From Algoriphagus aestuarii (GTDB lineage Bacteria; Bacteroidota; Bacteroidia; Cytophagales; Cyclobacteriaceae), in the NCBI GenBank assembly GCA_017051695.1, contig JAFIDK010000001.1:62001-126000 (forward strand): a stretch of 64,000 nt of DNA, given 5' to 3'. A program made the translations under genes and the position numbers. The notes under the pieces are model-generated. The model worked only from the letters and a program-made list of their open reading frames with translations. It made no database searches and was not told where the DNA came from. How positions within the stretch are numbered: the first letter of the stretch is position 1; each line of letters opens with the position of its first letter. This document shows, piece by piece, positions 8,875 through 17,495 of this stretch.

Positions 8875-9411
8875 TTAAGGAGTATCAAGTTGATAGATAT
8901 CCGGAAGATTTCTACCAAAACCATCATAATCGAGGCCATAGCCGACGACAAATTTATTGGGAATTTCAAAACAGACATAATCAATTGGATAATTAAAGCG
9001 AAATGCTTCTGGTTTATAGAGCAACGTTACGATGGAAACTTGTGCAGGCTGTAGGCCATAAACCTGCTCTAACATGTATTTCATGCTGATTCCTGTATCC
9101 ACTATATCCTCAATAATTAGGACATATTTATTTTTCAATTCTTCTTGTAAACCAATGATCGATTTGACTTTTTCGCCACTTTCCATCCCTTGATAAGAAC
9201 TTATTTTGACAAAAGAACAGGTCAATGGCAGGTCAATAAACCGACATAAATCTGCTAAAAACATAAAAGAACCGTTCAAGACTCCTAAAACGACAACTTC
9301 TTTATCCTGAAAATCCTGAGTGATCTTTGCCCCAACCTGAGAAATTCTATCCTGCAATTGAAAACTTCTTAAGTAGGGAATAAAATTTTTATCTTTTATC
9401 TGAATACTCAT
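8875..9411 (-). CDS. hpt: Hypoxanthine phosphoribosyltransferase
   Basis: This 178-residue purine salvage enzyme converts hypoxanthine or guanine plus PRPP to IMP or GMP. The PRPP loop is VLIIEDIVDTGISM (about residues 95-108), and an upstream VLGVLNGSFMFLADL matches the family's N-terminal ligand loop. Near the C-terminus, YVCFEIPNKFVVGYGLDYDG is a characteristic purine-binding and metal region. It sits between an aminopeptidase gene (11 bases away) and adk, forming a likely three-gene unit, two of them in purine nucleotide metabolism. Confidence 0.96.
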   Translation of the reverse strand: MSIQIKDKNFIPYLRSFQLQDRISQVGAKITQDFQDKEVVVLGVLNGSFMFLADLCRFIDLPLTCSFVKISSYQGMESGEKVKSIIGLQEELKNKYVLIIEDIVDTGISMKYMLEQVYGLQPAQVSIVTLLYKPEAFRFNYPIDYVCFEIPNKFVVGYGLDYDGFGRNLPDIYQLDTP

Positions 9412-9422
9412 AAAAAGTGATT

Positions 9423-10331
9423 TTAAAGATTTTTCATTAAATATTGATACATATCGATCATTGCCTGTAAATCTGACAAAGAAACTTTTTCATCTGGACT
9501 ATGAACGTGATCCTCTGGCGCACCTATAAAACACCAGTCTATCGCATAGGGCGAAAACTGAACTTCTCTACCATCACTACCTCCGGCACTCTCTACTTCC
9601 AATTGATATGGAATACCACTTTTCTCCGCCAGATCTAATATTTTATTTATAAATCTTCTCCTGGGTATATATTTATCTCTAATTGAAATAGCAACTCCTT
9701 CATGATGCCTGACTCCTTCTGTCACCCAGGTAATATCAGATATCAAAGCATGTTTTATCGGTGCTGTTTCTTGTATAAACTTTAATAAAAAAGGCATGCT
9801 TCCACCACCATGTTCTTCGTAGGTAGAAAATATAACCCACCCATTATCAAGACTTTCACATAGTTTTAATGCATTATATACACCTAAACGATTATCTAAA
9901 TAAGCTGCTTGTATATACTCTTCATCTATTCTTATTTGTTGTTCAAAAGACAAACAAGTACCGGGATCAATTCCTCTTGGAAAATCATGAGTAAGGTCAT
10001 CTTCATCGCCTTGAACCCTACACCTAATAGTACCTAATGAATCTTCCCCTACCAGCCATGTACCAGGAATTACCTCAGGACCTCCTATAGGGATTAACTG
10101 ATTATTATATCTGGTCATAAACCCAATGGTATCGATATGGGCAAATACTGCAGTTGTGGGATTACCGAATTTTAACAGTAAACAATCATGAAATTTCTCA
10201 TCGAAGAAAATTTCTGGGGCAACATTCCAGTTTTTTTTGCGTTTTTCGACATATTCGCATAAATATCTAGCTGTCCTTGATTCATCCCCAGATAATCCAT
10301 TAAGTTCTAACAATTCAAACAAAATTTTCAT
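9423..10331 (-). CDS. M42/M28-like metal-dependent aminopeptidase
   Basis: This 302-residue protein looks like a cytoplasmic co-catalytic zinc peptidase of the M42 type. Visible metal or catalytic signatures are AVFAHIDTIGF (His-x-Asp, about 61-71), AAYLDNRLGVYNALKL (bridging Asp, about 142), STYEEHGGGS (catalytic Glu pair, about 168-176) and the late EDHVHSPDEKVSLSDL (His, near 276). No signal peptide is present. It is somewhat shorter than typical M42 enzymes of about 350 residues. By eye its DNA is more A+T-rich than the neighbouring hpt and adk genes. The substrate is unknown. Confidence 0.82.
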   Translation of the reverse strand: MKILFELLELNGLSGDESRTARYLCEYVEKRKKNWNVAPEIFFDEKFHDCLLLKFGNPTTAVFAHIDTIGFMTRYNNQLIPIGGPEVIPGTWLVGEDSLGTIRCRVQGDEDDLTHDFPRGIDPGTCLSFEQQIRIDEEYIQAAYLDNRLGVYNALKLCESLDNGWVIFSTYEEHGGGSMPFLLKFIQETAPIKHALISDITWVTEGVRHHEGVAISIRDKYIPRRRFINKILDLAEKSGIPYQLEVESAGGSDGREVQFSPYAIDWCFIGAPEDHVHSPDEKVSLSDLQAMIDMYQYLMKNL

Positions 10332-10401
10332 TTTGGCATTAATTATGATGATTAGTTGTCATTAGATCGCAAAAATGTTTAGATTTATTTGATTAGCGGA
10401 A

Positions 10402-10430
10402 TTGTGAATTAAATAATTCATCTAGATTTG
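10402..10430 (+). promoter_or_regulatory. Bacteroidota-type promoter for the first OmpA gene
   Basis: TTG at 10402-10404 and TAGATTTG at 10423-10430, separated by 18 bases, match the TTG / TAnnTTTG consensus of the Bacteroidota primary sigma factor. Transcription would start near 10436 and give a 5' leader of about 65 bases, long compared with other genes here. Confidence 0.7.
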
Positions 10431-10503
10431 CAGTAAGTTAAAAGTTTATAAATTTGTAATCACATCAATCAAACACTTAAAATTTGAACAAAAATTTTTT
10501 GTT

Positions 10504-11784
10504 ATGAAAAAATTAATACTCTCAACACTAATGGCAGGTGCCTTGGCACTTAGCGCCAATGCCCAAAAAGAATTCGATAAATTCTCTTTGGAAATCAATG
10601 GAGGCGTCAACAAACCAATGGCTCCTTTAACTGGAGGCTATCTTTCACCAACAGCTAATTTCGGCCATGTTGATTTTGGTGCCCGTTACATGTTCAATGA
10701 AAAATTTGGCTTAAAGCTAGATTATGGATTCGGCTCCATGAAAGAGGTTGATGGAGAATCTCCATCATTCAACACCAAATATTACAGACTTGATCTTCAA
10801 GGTGTGATGAATGCTGGTAGAGTCATGAATTTCGAATCGTTTACTAGATCTATTGGACTTCTTGTTCATGGTGGAGCTGGTATCGGAAATGTAAATCCTG
10901 AAGAAAATCTTTACAGTGATTTTACTGATGATGTTTACAACTTTATCATAGGTGTGACTCCTCAATTAAAATTAGGTAAAAGCGTCGCTTTAGTAGGTGA
11001 CATCAGTGCTATCATCAATGGTCGTCAAACTGTGACTTGGGATGGTGCTACAGCAATCCGTCCAGAAATCGACAATGGTTTCTATGGAGCTAATGCAGTT
11101 TGGTGGACTGGTACTTTAGGTCTTCAGTTTTACCTAGGATCTGCTGAAGAGCATGCTGACTGGTATATCGCTGCTGATAAGTATGCTACTAAAGAAGAAT
11201 TGGCTTCCCAGATCAACGGTATCAAAGATATGTTGAAGGATTCTGATGGTGATGGTGTTCCAGATTATTTGGACAAAGAGCCTAACACCCCAGCTGGAGC
11301 AAGAGTTAATTCTCAAGGTATGACTATGGATTCTGATGGTGATGGTACTCCAGATCATATGGATAAGTGCCCTTTCCTTCCTGGTCCAGCTTCTACCAAT
11401 GGCTGTCCTGTGGAAGAAGTGAAAGAAGAACTTGACTTCTTCAAGAAAGCTATCAACGACGGATATATCAATGTTTACTATGCTTTTGATAGCTCAAAAC
11501 CACTAGGTTACTCTACAAGTGCAGCTAGTTATGTTGCAAACTTCATGAAAAAGAATCCTGGAGTTAATGTTGAGATCAAAGGATATGCAGATGAATTGGG
11601 TCCTGAAGATTATAACATGAAACTTTCAGAAAGAAGAGCGAAAGCCGTTTATGATCTATTGATCGCTTCTGGAGTTGATGCATCTAGATTATCTTACAAA
11701 GGTTATGGTGAAGACACCAGTGTAGATAAGTCTTCTGCTGACGCAAGACAAATGGCAAGAAGAGCAAGCTTCGAAGTAAAGTAA
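10504..11784 (+). CDS. OmpA family outer membrane protein with TSP type 3 repeats (copy 1)
   Basis: This 426-residue protein begins with a signal peptide (MKKLILSTLMAGALALSANA then Q). Residues about 22-220 form an outer membrane beta-barrel-like domain with many aromatic ends (for example WTGTLGLQFYLG). Two calcium-binding thrombospondin type 3 repeats follow (DSDGDGVPDYLD and DSDGDGTPDHMDKCP, about 245-290). The OmpA C-terminal peptidoglycan-binding domain covers about 310-426, with AFDSSKPLG, GYADELG and LSERRAKAVYDLL. It would anchor the outer membrane to peptidoglycan. The gene has its own promoter and terminator and is followed by a paralogue of the same architecture. Confidence 0.95.
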   Translation: MKKLILSTLMAGALALSANAQKEFDKFSLEINGGVNKPMAPLTGGYLSPTANFGHVDFGARYMFNEKFGLKLDYGFGSMKEVDGESPSFNTKYYRLDLQGVMNAGRVMNFESFTRSIGLLVHGGAGIGNVNPEENLYSDFTDDVYNFIIGVTPQLKLGKSVALVGDISAIINGRQTVTWDGATAIRPEIDNGFYGANAVWWTGTLGLQFYLGSAEEHADWYIAADKYATKEELASQINGIKDMLKDSDGDGVPDYLDKEPNTPAGARVNSQGMTMDSDGDGTPDHMDKCPFLPGPASTNGCPVEEVKEELDFFKKAINDGYINVYYAFDSSKPLGYSTSAASYVANFMKKNPGVNVEIKGYADELGPEDYNMKLSERRAKAVYDLLIASGVDASRLSYKGYGEDTSVDKSSADARQMARRASFEVK

Positions 11785-11806
11785 GCCTCTCAATCCTTAA
11801 AATATT

Positions 11807-11832
11807 AAGCCCGGTTAGCCGGGCTTTTTTTA
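11807..11832 (+). terminator. Terminator after OmpA copy 1
   Basis: AAGCCCGG, loop TTAG, CCGGGCTT, then a run of T. The stem is a perfect 8 bp. Confidence 0.92.
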
Positions 11833-11869
11833 TGTCCTTTTTTAGCTAAATAATTGGAACGATTTTTTC

Positions 11870-11877
11870 TACTTTTG
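11870..11877 (+). promoter_or_regulatory. Probable -7 element of OmpA copy 2
   Basis: TACTTTTG matches TAnnTTTG exactly and lies 26 bases before the ATG. The nearest TTG (11854-11856) is only 13 bases away instead of about 19, so the -33 element is unclear. Confidence 0.5.
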
Positions 11878-11903
11878 CCGGCACACCCTAAAATGAATCA
11901 GTA

Positions 11904-13199
11904 ATGAAAAAATTTCTGCTGGCTATCACTTTCCTCTTTAGCCTTGGAACTTCTGCTTTTGCCCAATCAAAATTTAAAAAATGGTCACTTGAAGGAAGCT
12001 ATGGATTTAACAAACCGATGGGTCCTTTAACCCAAGGATATTATAGCCCAACACTAAATTTAGGCCATGTAGATTTTGGTATTAGATACATGTTTAACAA
12101 TAAATATGGAATCAAAGGGAAAGCTGGATTTGGCTCATTTTCTGAAGCTAAGGATAGAAGTCCAGAGTTTAATTCCAATTATGTCAATGTAAGTTTTGAA
12201 GGAATAGTAAACTTAGGAAGAGTTTTAAATTTTGAGTCTTTTTCAAAAAGACTTGGACTTCTAGGATATTTTGGACCAGGATTCGGGTATTTAAAACAAG
12301 ACTCGAGGCCAATTGGAGACTTTGATCCAGATTATGTCTATTCTTTTAATTCTGGTATCTCATTGTTATTCAAAGTATCAAATTCTATTGCATTAACATG
12401 GAACCCATCTATTATTGTGAACGGAAGGCAAAGGTATACTTTTGATGGAAACGAATTCATTTCCCCAGGTAGACCTGAAGCTCCAGAAATCCCTTACGTT
12501 CATGCAACAGGTACTTGGTGGACTGGAACAATAGGACTTAATTTTTATCTCGGCACTGCTGAATCACATGCAGATTGGTATATTGAATCAGATAAATACG
12601 CAACCAAAGAGGAATTAGCCACACAGATCAATGGAATCAAAGACATGCTTAAGGACTCTGATGGAGATGGGGTTCCAGATTATTTGGACAAAGAACCCAA
12701 TACTCCAATAGGAGCTAGAGTGAATTCTCATGGCACCACGATGGATTCTGATGGTGATGGCACACCTGACCACATGGACAATTGTCCATTTGTACCCGGT
12801 CCAGCCTCTACAAATGGATGCCCAGTACAGGAAATAAAACAAGAAGTTGACTTCTTTAAAAAAGCAATCAATGATGGGTATGTGAATGTTTATTTTGCAT
12901 TTGACAGTGCCAAGCCACTAGGTTATTCTATCCCTGCGGCAAACTATGTTGCCAATTTTTTGAAAAAGAACCCAGGGGTGGTAATAGAAATAAAAGGGTA
13001 CGCTGATGAATTAGGCTCCGAAAATTATAATATCAAGTTATCTGAAAAGCGGGCTAAAACAATCTATGATTTGTTAATTTCAACTGGTATTGACGCCTCC
13101 AAATTGACATACAAAGGTTATGGCGAAGACACGAGTGTAGACAAATCTTCTCCAGATGCCCGCCAAATGGCAAGAAGAACTAGCTTTGAAGTTAAATAA
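11904..13199 (+). CDS. OmpA family outer membrane protein with TSP type 3 repeats (copy 2)
   Basis: This 431-residue paralogue of the preceding gene keeps the same order: signal peptide (MKKFLLAITFLFSLGTSAFA then Q), a barrel-like domain of about 200 residues, two TSP3 calcium repeats (DSDGDGVPDYLD and DSDGDGTPDHMDNCP), and an OmpA C-terminal domain. The two proteins are nearly identical from the segment YATKEELATQINGIKDML onward but differ much more in the barrel domain. That suggests an old tandem duplication with constraint on the periplasmic half and divergence at the surface. It has its own -7 element and a terminator at 13216-13249. Confidence 0.94.
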   Translation: MKKFLLAITFLFSLGTSAFAQSKFKKWSLEGSYGFNKPMGPLTQGYYSPTLNLGHVDFGIRYMFNNKYGIKGKAGFGSFSEAKDRSPEFNSNYVNVSFEGIVNLGRVLNFESFSKRLGLLGYFGPGFGYLKQDSRPIGDFDPDYVYSFNSGISLLFKVSNSIALTWNPSIIVNGRQRYTFDGNEFISPGRPEAPEIPYVHATGTWWTGTIGLNFYLGTAESHADWYIESDKYATKEELATQINGIKDMLKDSDGDGVPDYLDKEPNTPIGARVNSHGTTMDSDGDGTPDHMDNCPFVPGPASTNGCPVQEIKQEVDFFKKAINDGYVNVYFAFDSAKPLGYSIPAANYVANFLKKNPGVVIEIKGYADELGSENYNIKLSEKRAKTIYDLLISTGIDASKLTYKGYGEDTSVDKSSPDARQMARRTSFEVK

Positions 13200-13215
13200 G
13201 AAATCCCATCCAAAT

Positions 13216-13249
13216 AAAACCCGGTTTCAAAAGAGCCGGGTTTTATTTT
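13216..13249 (+). terminator. Terminator after OmpA copy 2
   Basis: AAAACCCGG (13216-13224) pairs with CCGGGTTTT (13236-13244) around an 11-base loop, and the tail continues ATTTT. The tail runs into the -7 element of upp. Confidence 0.88.
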
Positions 13250-13256
13250 ATCTTCG
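13249..13256 (+). promoter_or_regulatory. Probable -7 element of upp, adjacent to the start codon
   Basis: TATCTTCG resembles TAnnTTTG with one change. It ends only four bases before the upp ATG at 13261, so transcription from it would give an almost leaderless mRNA. No clear -33 element is seen because the upstream bases belong to the terminator hairpin. Confidence 0.4.
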
Positions 13257-13260
13257 TGGA

Positions 13261-13908
13261 ATGTTTATTCTTTCAAACACTCCTTCGGCTGCCAACCAAT
13301 TCCTGGTTGAGTTACGAGACAAGCAAATTCAGCTCGATCGAATGCGATTTCGAAAAAACTTAGAAAGACTGGGAGAAATATTGGCCTATGAGATTTCTAA
13401 AAGTTTTGATTTTAAAATAGTTGAAGTGGAAACAGTGCTAGGTACCGCAAAAACTGAAATAATCGAATCGAATCCTGTAATCATTTCAGTTTTAAGAGCA
13501 AGTTTACCTTTTTACCAAGGATTCTTGAACATCCTTGACCAGGCAGAAAGCGGGTTTATCGGCGCTTTTAGAGAAGAAAAAACAGAAGGCATTATAGAAA
13601 TTCAGCTTGGCTATCAAGCTATACCTTCTTTGGAGGGTAAAACTATAATCATTGCTGATCCAATGCTTGCCACTGGAAAGTCCATCATCAAAACAATAGA
13701 AACAATCCTAATCAACGGAACACCTAAAATGATCCATATTGCAGCTGCTTTTGCTGCTCCAGAAGGGATTGAATACATTCAGAACAATCTTAAGGAAATC
13801 CCTTTCGCATTTTGGCTGGGTTCAGTAGACGATAAATTGAATCATTTATCCTATATCGTACCAGGGCTTGGAGATGCAGGTGACCTTGCTTTTGGCCCAA
13901 AACTATAG
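13261..13908 (+). CDS. upp: Uracil phosphoribosyltransferase
   Basis: This 215-residue enzyme makes UMP from uracil and PRPP (pyrimidine salvage). The PRPP-binding loop is IIADPMLATGKSI (about residues 137-149), and the C-terminal uracil-site motif is YIVPGLGDAGDLAFG. I placed the start at the ATG at 13261 (MFILSNTP), which matches the usual start of the family (Met-Phe-Ile). An in-frame start at 13156 would overlap the OmpA gene and cross its terminator. The stop is 4 bases before the next gene, so it is cotranscribed with the antiporter. Confidence 0.95.
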   Translation: MFILSNTPSAANQFLVELRDKQIQLDRMRFRKNLERLGEILAYEISKSFDFKIVEVETVLGTAKTEIIESNPVIISVLRASLPFYQGFLNILDQAESGFIGAFREEKTEGIIEIQLGYQAIPSLEGKTIIIADPMLATGKSIIKTIETILINGTPKMIHIAAAFAAPEGIEYIQNNLKEIPFAFWLGSVDDKLNHLSYIVPGLGDAGDLAFGPKL

Positions 13909-13912
13909 ACTA

Positions 13913-14854
13913 ATGATGGATTATATTCTTTTAGGATTAGGCTTTGTAATCTTACTTTATGGAGGAAAGATTTTAGTTGACGGTGCCTCAGCCGTAGCTG
14001 TGAAATTAGGGATGAGTGCGGGGTTGATTGGACTTACTATTGTTGCCTTTGGAACTTCCGCTCCTGAGCTATTAGTAAGTGTAAATGCCGCATTGAAAGG
14101 AAACAGTGATATTTCTATTGGGAATGTGGTAGGATCAAACATCGCAAATATAGGAATGGTCTTAGGCCTAAGCGGTTTATTTTACCCTATTCTGATCCGG
14201 AAAAGCACCTTAAGATTTGATTATTTGATCACTGTTTTGGTAACCATGCTGTTTTATGCAGTTAGTTTTAACGGGATCATCGGGACACTAGAGGGACTTC
14301 TCTTATTTGGTCTGTTTATAGCGTTTAACATTTATCTTTTTCGAAATACAGGTCAAGGTGGACTTGGCGAAAATAATGAAGGTGAAGAAGAAGTAGAGCA
14401 TGTGAAAGGATATAGCTGGCTTGTTGCGATATCACTTTTTTTTGGAGGAGTCGTAGGTCTTTATTTTGGTTCTGAACTACTGGTCAACAATGCGATAAAG
14501 ATTTCCCGAGAATTCGGAGTTTCAGAAAGAGTGATAGGAGTATCGATTATTGCCATAGGTACCAGCCTTCCAGAATTGATCACCTCTATTATGGCTGCAC
14601 TTGCCAAAAAAACAGACATGGCCATTGGGAATATTCTTGGCAGCAATATCATGAATATCCTTTCAATTATAGGAATTACAGCTATAATCAAACCAATAGA
14701 AGTATCAGGTGAATTTTTGAGTTCGGATTATTTGTGGATGATCGGTTTTACCTTGATCCTTTTCCCATTGATTCGATCTAAAATGAGAATTTCATTTATT
14801 GAAGGGCTGATCTTAGTGATCGGATATGGATCTTACATGTATTTCTTGCTATGA
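13913..14854 (+). CDS. Calcium/sodium antiporter (CaCA family, YrbG-like)
   Basis: This 313-residue inner membrane exchanger has about ten hydrophobic helices and the two internally repeated alpha motifs of the Ca2+:cation antiporters: GTSAPELLVS plus GNVVGSNIANIG in the first half and GTSLPELITS plus GNILGSNIMNIL in the second. A charged cytoplasmic loop (GLGENNEGEEEVEHVKG) separates the halves. I used the ATG at 13913; a second ATG follows directly at 13916. It overlaps the next gene by 4 bases. Which ions it exchanges cannot be decided from the sequence. Confidence 0.92.
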   Translation: MMDYILLGLGFVILLYGGKILVDGASAVAVKLGMSAGLIGLTIVAFGTSAPELLVSVNAALKGNSDISIGNVVGSNIANIGMVLGLSGLFYPILIRKSTLRFDYLITVLVTMLFYAVSFNGIIGTLEGLLLFGLFIAFNIYLFRNTGQGGLGENNEGEEEVEHVKGYSWLVAISLFFGGVVGLYFGSELLVNNAIKISREFGVSERVIGVSIIAIGTSLPELITSIMAALAKKTDMAIGNILGSNIMNILSIIGITAIIKPIEVSGEFLSSDYLWMIGFTLILFPLIRSKMRISFIEGLILVIGYGSYMYFLL

Positions 14855-15309
14855 GTGAGTCTATCATCACCTTTTTGGGGATCTACTTTCTGAGTTTGTT
14901 TAAATTTATTGCTGGGCCCGTTTTGGGGTATGCAGCAGGTTATGGAGTTGTCGGTTCTATTACAGTCACAGTAGCAGGTATGATGACAAGCGTATTTCTA
15001 TTTACCCTGATTGGTTCTAAATTTAAAGATTTCCTTAAACTGCGATTCAACAAGAAAAAACCCATTTTTTCAAAGAAAAACAGGACACTTGTCAAAGTCT
15101 GGAAAAAATATGGTCAGGTTGGAATAGCTGTTATAACACCACTCTTTTTGACTCCTATCGGAGGTACCTTGATCATGGTTTCATTTGGAGCCAAAAAAAG
15201 ACATATCTACCTAAATATGCTTTTAAGTAGCTTGTTTTGGGCTACATTTTTCTGTTTAAGTATCGATCAGATTTTAGCGATCCCCTTATTTCAAAAATTA
15301 CTCAGCTGA
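14851..15309 (+). CDS. Small membrane protein, unknown function
   Basis: This 152-residue protein has four hydrophobic segments (about residues 4-28, 34-54, 94-112 and 120-140) with a highly basic cytoplasmic loop between the second and third (KFKDFLKLRFNKKKPIF). The phrase GQVGIAVITPLFLTPIGGTLI resembles the small multidrug-export and DedA-like membrane proteins, but I am not confident of the family. Its start overlaps the antiporter stop (ATGA), indicating translational coupling. Its end overlaps the end of the convergent sdaAA gene by 12 bases. Confidence 0.75.
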   Translation: MSESIITFLGIYFLSLFKFIAGPVLGYAAGYGVVGSITVTVAGMMTSVFLFTLIGSKFKDFLKLRFNKKKPIFSKKNRTLVKVWKKYGQVGIAVITPLFLTPIGGTLIMVSFGAKKRHIYLNMLLSSLFWATFFCLSIDQILAIPLFQKLLS

Positions 15310-16206
15310 TTCATCATCTGGCAGAATTTCTATATCCTGGATCAAGACCCTATTAGAGATTTGTTGCCCAGTCAAAGTAGCTGCCAAACCTCCCATAGCC
15401 GTTTCTTTATATCGACTTTCCATAGAGGCGCCAATTTCCCCCATTGCCTCTATACATTCGTCCACAGGGATAACTGAACTCACATCTGCTAGTGCTATTT
15501 GTGTTGAGCTGAAAGCAATAGATGCTGCTGAGGCATTTCTAACTACACAAGGAACCTCTACCAAACCTGCTACTGGATCACAAACCAGTCCCAACATACA
15601 TTGGATAGTGATGGCTACCGCATTAAACACTTGGTCTGTATTACCTCCCAAACAATAAACCATTGCTCCTGCCGCCATGGCTGCAGCTGAGCCAGTTTCT
15701 GCCTGACACCCTCCGACTGCACCAGCCAAGCTTGCTTTTTCTTCTATGATCAAAGCAATTCCAGCTCCCACCAATAACCCTTCAACTATCTTTTCATCGG
15801 ATAGGCTGTGGATTTCCTGAAGGGTAACTAAAGTTCCTGGCAAAATCCCTGAAGCTCCCGCTGTGGGAGCTGCTACCACACGCCCCATGCAGGAGTTAAC
15901 CTCTTTGGCCGCTAAGGCTCTAGCTATCAACTTTTGGAATTCCGGAGATAACACTGAAAGAGGATGATTGAAAACCTTTTTTGCTCCATTGTTGATCATA
16001 CCAGACCTAGAAGTCATTTCCTCTTCAAGTCCTGTTTTAACAGCATCCTTCATAACTTGATAGGCATTAAGGATTCCTGATTTAATTTGATCAGACTGCG
16101 CATTTTTCTGTTCCACTTCATATTCAATCACAGATTCATGAAGCGATACATTTTTCTCTTCACAATAAACTTTCCAGCCTTTGAAAGATTCGAACAGGTA
16201 GCACAT
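15298..16206 (-). CDS. sdaAA: L-serine ammonia-lyase, iron-sulfur-dependent, alpha subunit
   Basis: This 302-residue protein is the catalytic (alpha) part of the [4Fe-4S] L-serine dehydratase, which converts serine to pyruvate and ammonia. Cluster-ligand cysteines appear in VNSCMGRVVAAPTAGASGIL, GGCQAETGSAAAM and GLVCDPVAGLVEVPC. The length fits a separate alpha subunit as in Bacillus, not the fused E. coli type of about 450 residues, and the beta subunit is not nearby. It begins 30 bases downstream of the OsmC gene on the same strand and could be cotranscribed with it. Confidence 0.93.
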   Translation of the reverse strand: MCYLFESFKGWKVYCEEKNVSLHESVIEYEVEQKNAQSDQIKSGILNAYQVMKDAVKTGLEEEMTSRSGMINNGAKKVFNHPLSVLSPEFQKLIARALAAKEVNSCMGRVVAAPTAGASGILPGTLVTLQEIHSLSDEKIVEGLLVGAGIALIIEEKASLAGAVGGCQAETGSAAAMAAGAMVYCLGGNTDQVFNAVAITIQCMLGLVCDPVAGLVEVPCVVRNASAASIAFSSTQIALADVSSVIPVDECIEAMGEIGASMESRYKETAMGGLAATLTGQQISNRVLIQDIEILPDDESAE

Positions 16207-16236
16207 ACTATTTGGGTTTAATCTTTTAATCTTAAC

Positions 16237-16641
16237 TCAGAAATTAAAGTTAATCGTCTGTAGGATTGACGGATCTAAACTTAACGCAACTGGGCAAGTT
16301 TTGGCTGCATTTTTCAATTTCTGGATCATGGCAGCATCGTCTACAGGATTTTCCCAATGAAAATCCACAATTATTTCTTGAATTTTTCTAGGAGATGCCT
16401 GCATTATTTTTGTTACTTCCCAGGTGAGTCCCTCCAGACTTACTTGGTTTCTTTCAGCCACTATTCCCATAATAGTCACCATACAACTCCCTAAAGCACT
16501 ACAAACCAAGTCAGTAGGAGAAAACTTCTCTCCTTTCCCGTTATTATCTACAGGTGCATCTGTAAGAATACTTGTTCCAGATTGAAGATGCTCAGAGGTA
16601 GTTCTTAAATTTCCTAAATATGAACTTTTTATAGTTGGCAT
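16237..16641 (-). CDS. OsmC family peroxiredoxin-like protein
   Basis: This 134-residue protein matches the OsmC/Ohr fold, whose members reduce organic hydroperoxides with two redox cysteines. The two cysteines are seen in LVCSALGSCMVTIMG (two candidates, the second in the usual helix position) and AAKTCPVALSL near the C-terminus. The general sequence (SPTDLVCSALGSC) is closer to the YhfA/OsmC branch than to Ohr. It is cytoplasmic and probably shares a transcript with sdaAA. Confidence 0.9.
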   Translation of the reverse strand: MPTIKSSYLGNLRTTSEHLQSGTSILTDAPVDNNGKGEKFSPTDLVCSALGSCMVTIMGIVAERNQVSLEGLTWEVTKIMQASPRKIQEIIVDFHWENPVDDAAMIQKLKNAAKTCPVALSLDPSILQTINFNF

Positions 16642-16672
16642 AAACTCTTACTTTTAAAATCAGTTTAAATAA

Positions 16673-16702
16673 TTGGATCCACAAATTAGGGCAATATTTT
16701 CG
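16673..16702 (+). promoter_or_regulatory. Promoter for the outer membrane-type protein at 16713
   Basis: TTG at 16673-16675 and TATTTTCG at 16695-16702 are separated by 19 bases, close to consensus. The -7 element ends only 10 bases before the ATG, so the mRNA leader would be a few bases at most. Confidence 0.6.
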
Positions 16703-16712
16703 ACCTTTTCGA

Positions 16713-17441
16713 ATGACAAAGCTGAAATTACTACTTCCTTTATTTTTCATTCTTATTGCAATGGACTCGTTCGCGCAGCGAGAAGACATTGGTAATTATG
16801 AATACGACAAAGAATTCCTTTTTGGTGCAAACAAAAACACCAATGGTGGGCTGATCGGTGGATTTGTGTTCAAAGTCGGGACAAGAATTTCCGATGATCA
16901 ATTTAGCTTTTGGGCAGTGGAGCTATCCAATGTTAAAAACCCGAAAGAAGTAAGGTATAATACCGTTTTAGGCAACAGCTATATATTTGGAAAGTCAAAT
17001 TACCTCTATTCAATCCGCCCACAATACGGAAGAGAGATTGTCCTATTCAAGAAAGCCCCAAATCAAGGCGTACAGGTATCTGCCTTGGCAGCTGTTGGGC
17101 CATCTATCGGATTAATTGCTCCATATTACATTGAGTACGCTCTCAATCGAGTAGAAACCGTGACAGAACAATACGACCCTGAAGTCCACCAAAGCCGGTT
17201 TAATATTTTAGGAACTGGAAGACTATTGCAAGGAATAGGTCAGTCGGAGCTTGCGATTGGAGCAAACGTAAAAGCCGCATTAAACTTCGAATTTGGGGTT
17301 TTCAGAAGTAATGTTACCGGTTTGGAACTTGGATACATGCTAGAAGGTTTTACCAAAGAAATTCCTTTAATCCCAACAGCAGAAAATAACCAGATCTTTC
17401 AATCTGTCTATTTCACCTTTTATTACGGGTTCAGAAAGTAA
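16713..17441 (+). CDS. Putative outer membrane protein, unknown function
   Basis: This 242-residue protein begins with a signal peptide (MTKLKLLLPLFFILIAMDSFA then Q). The mature part alternates amphipathic strands and ends in an aromatic-rich strand (FQSVYFTFYYGFRK), as expected for a small outer membrane beta-barrel. I do not recognise the family. It has its own promoter, is divergent from the OsmC gene, and ends 54 bases before lipA, which has a separate promoter. Confidence 0.75.
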   Translation: MTKLKLLLPLFFILIAMDSFAQREDIGNYEYDKEFLFGANKNTNGGLIGGFVFKVGTRISDDQFSFWAVELSNVKNPKEVRYNTVLGNSYIFGKSNYLYSIRPQYGREIVLFKKAPNQGVQVSALAAVGPSIGLIAPYYIEYALNRVETVTEQYDPEVHQSRFNILGTGRLLQGIGQSELAIGANVKAALNFEFGVFRSNVTGLELGYMLEGFTKEIPLIPTAENNQIFQSVYFTFYYGFRK

Positions 17442-17447
17442 TAGAAA

Positions 17448-17478
17448 TTGGGTTTTTAGACCCGCTGCTGTACCTTTG
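17448..17478 (+). promoter_or_regulatory. Bacteroidota-type promoter for lipA
   Basis: TTG at 17448-17450 and TACCTTTG at 17471-17478, spaced by 20 bases, match the consensus. The ATG of lipA follows 17 bases after the -7 element. Confidence 0.75.
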
Positions 17479-17495
17479 CATAAACTTACAATTTC

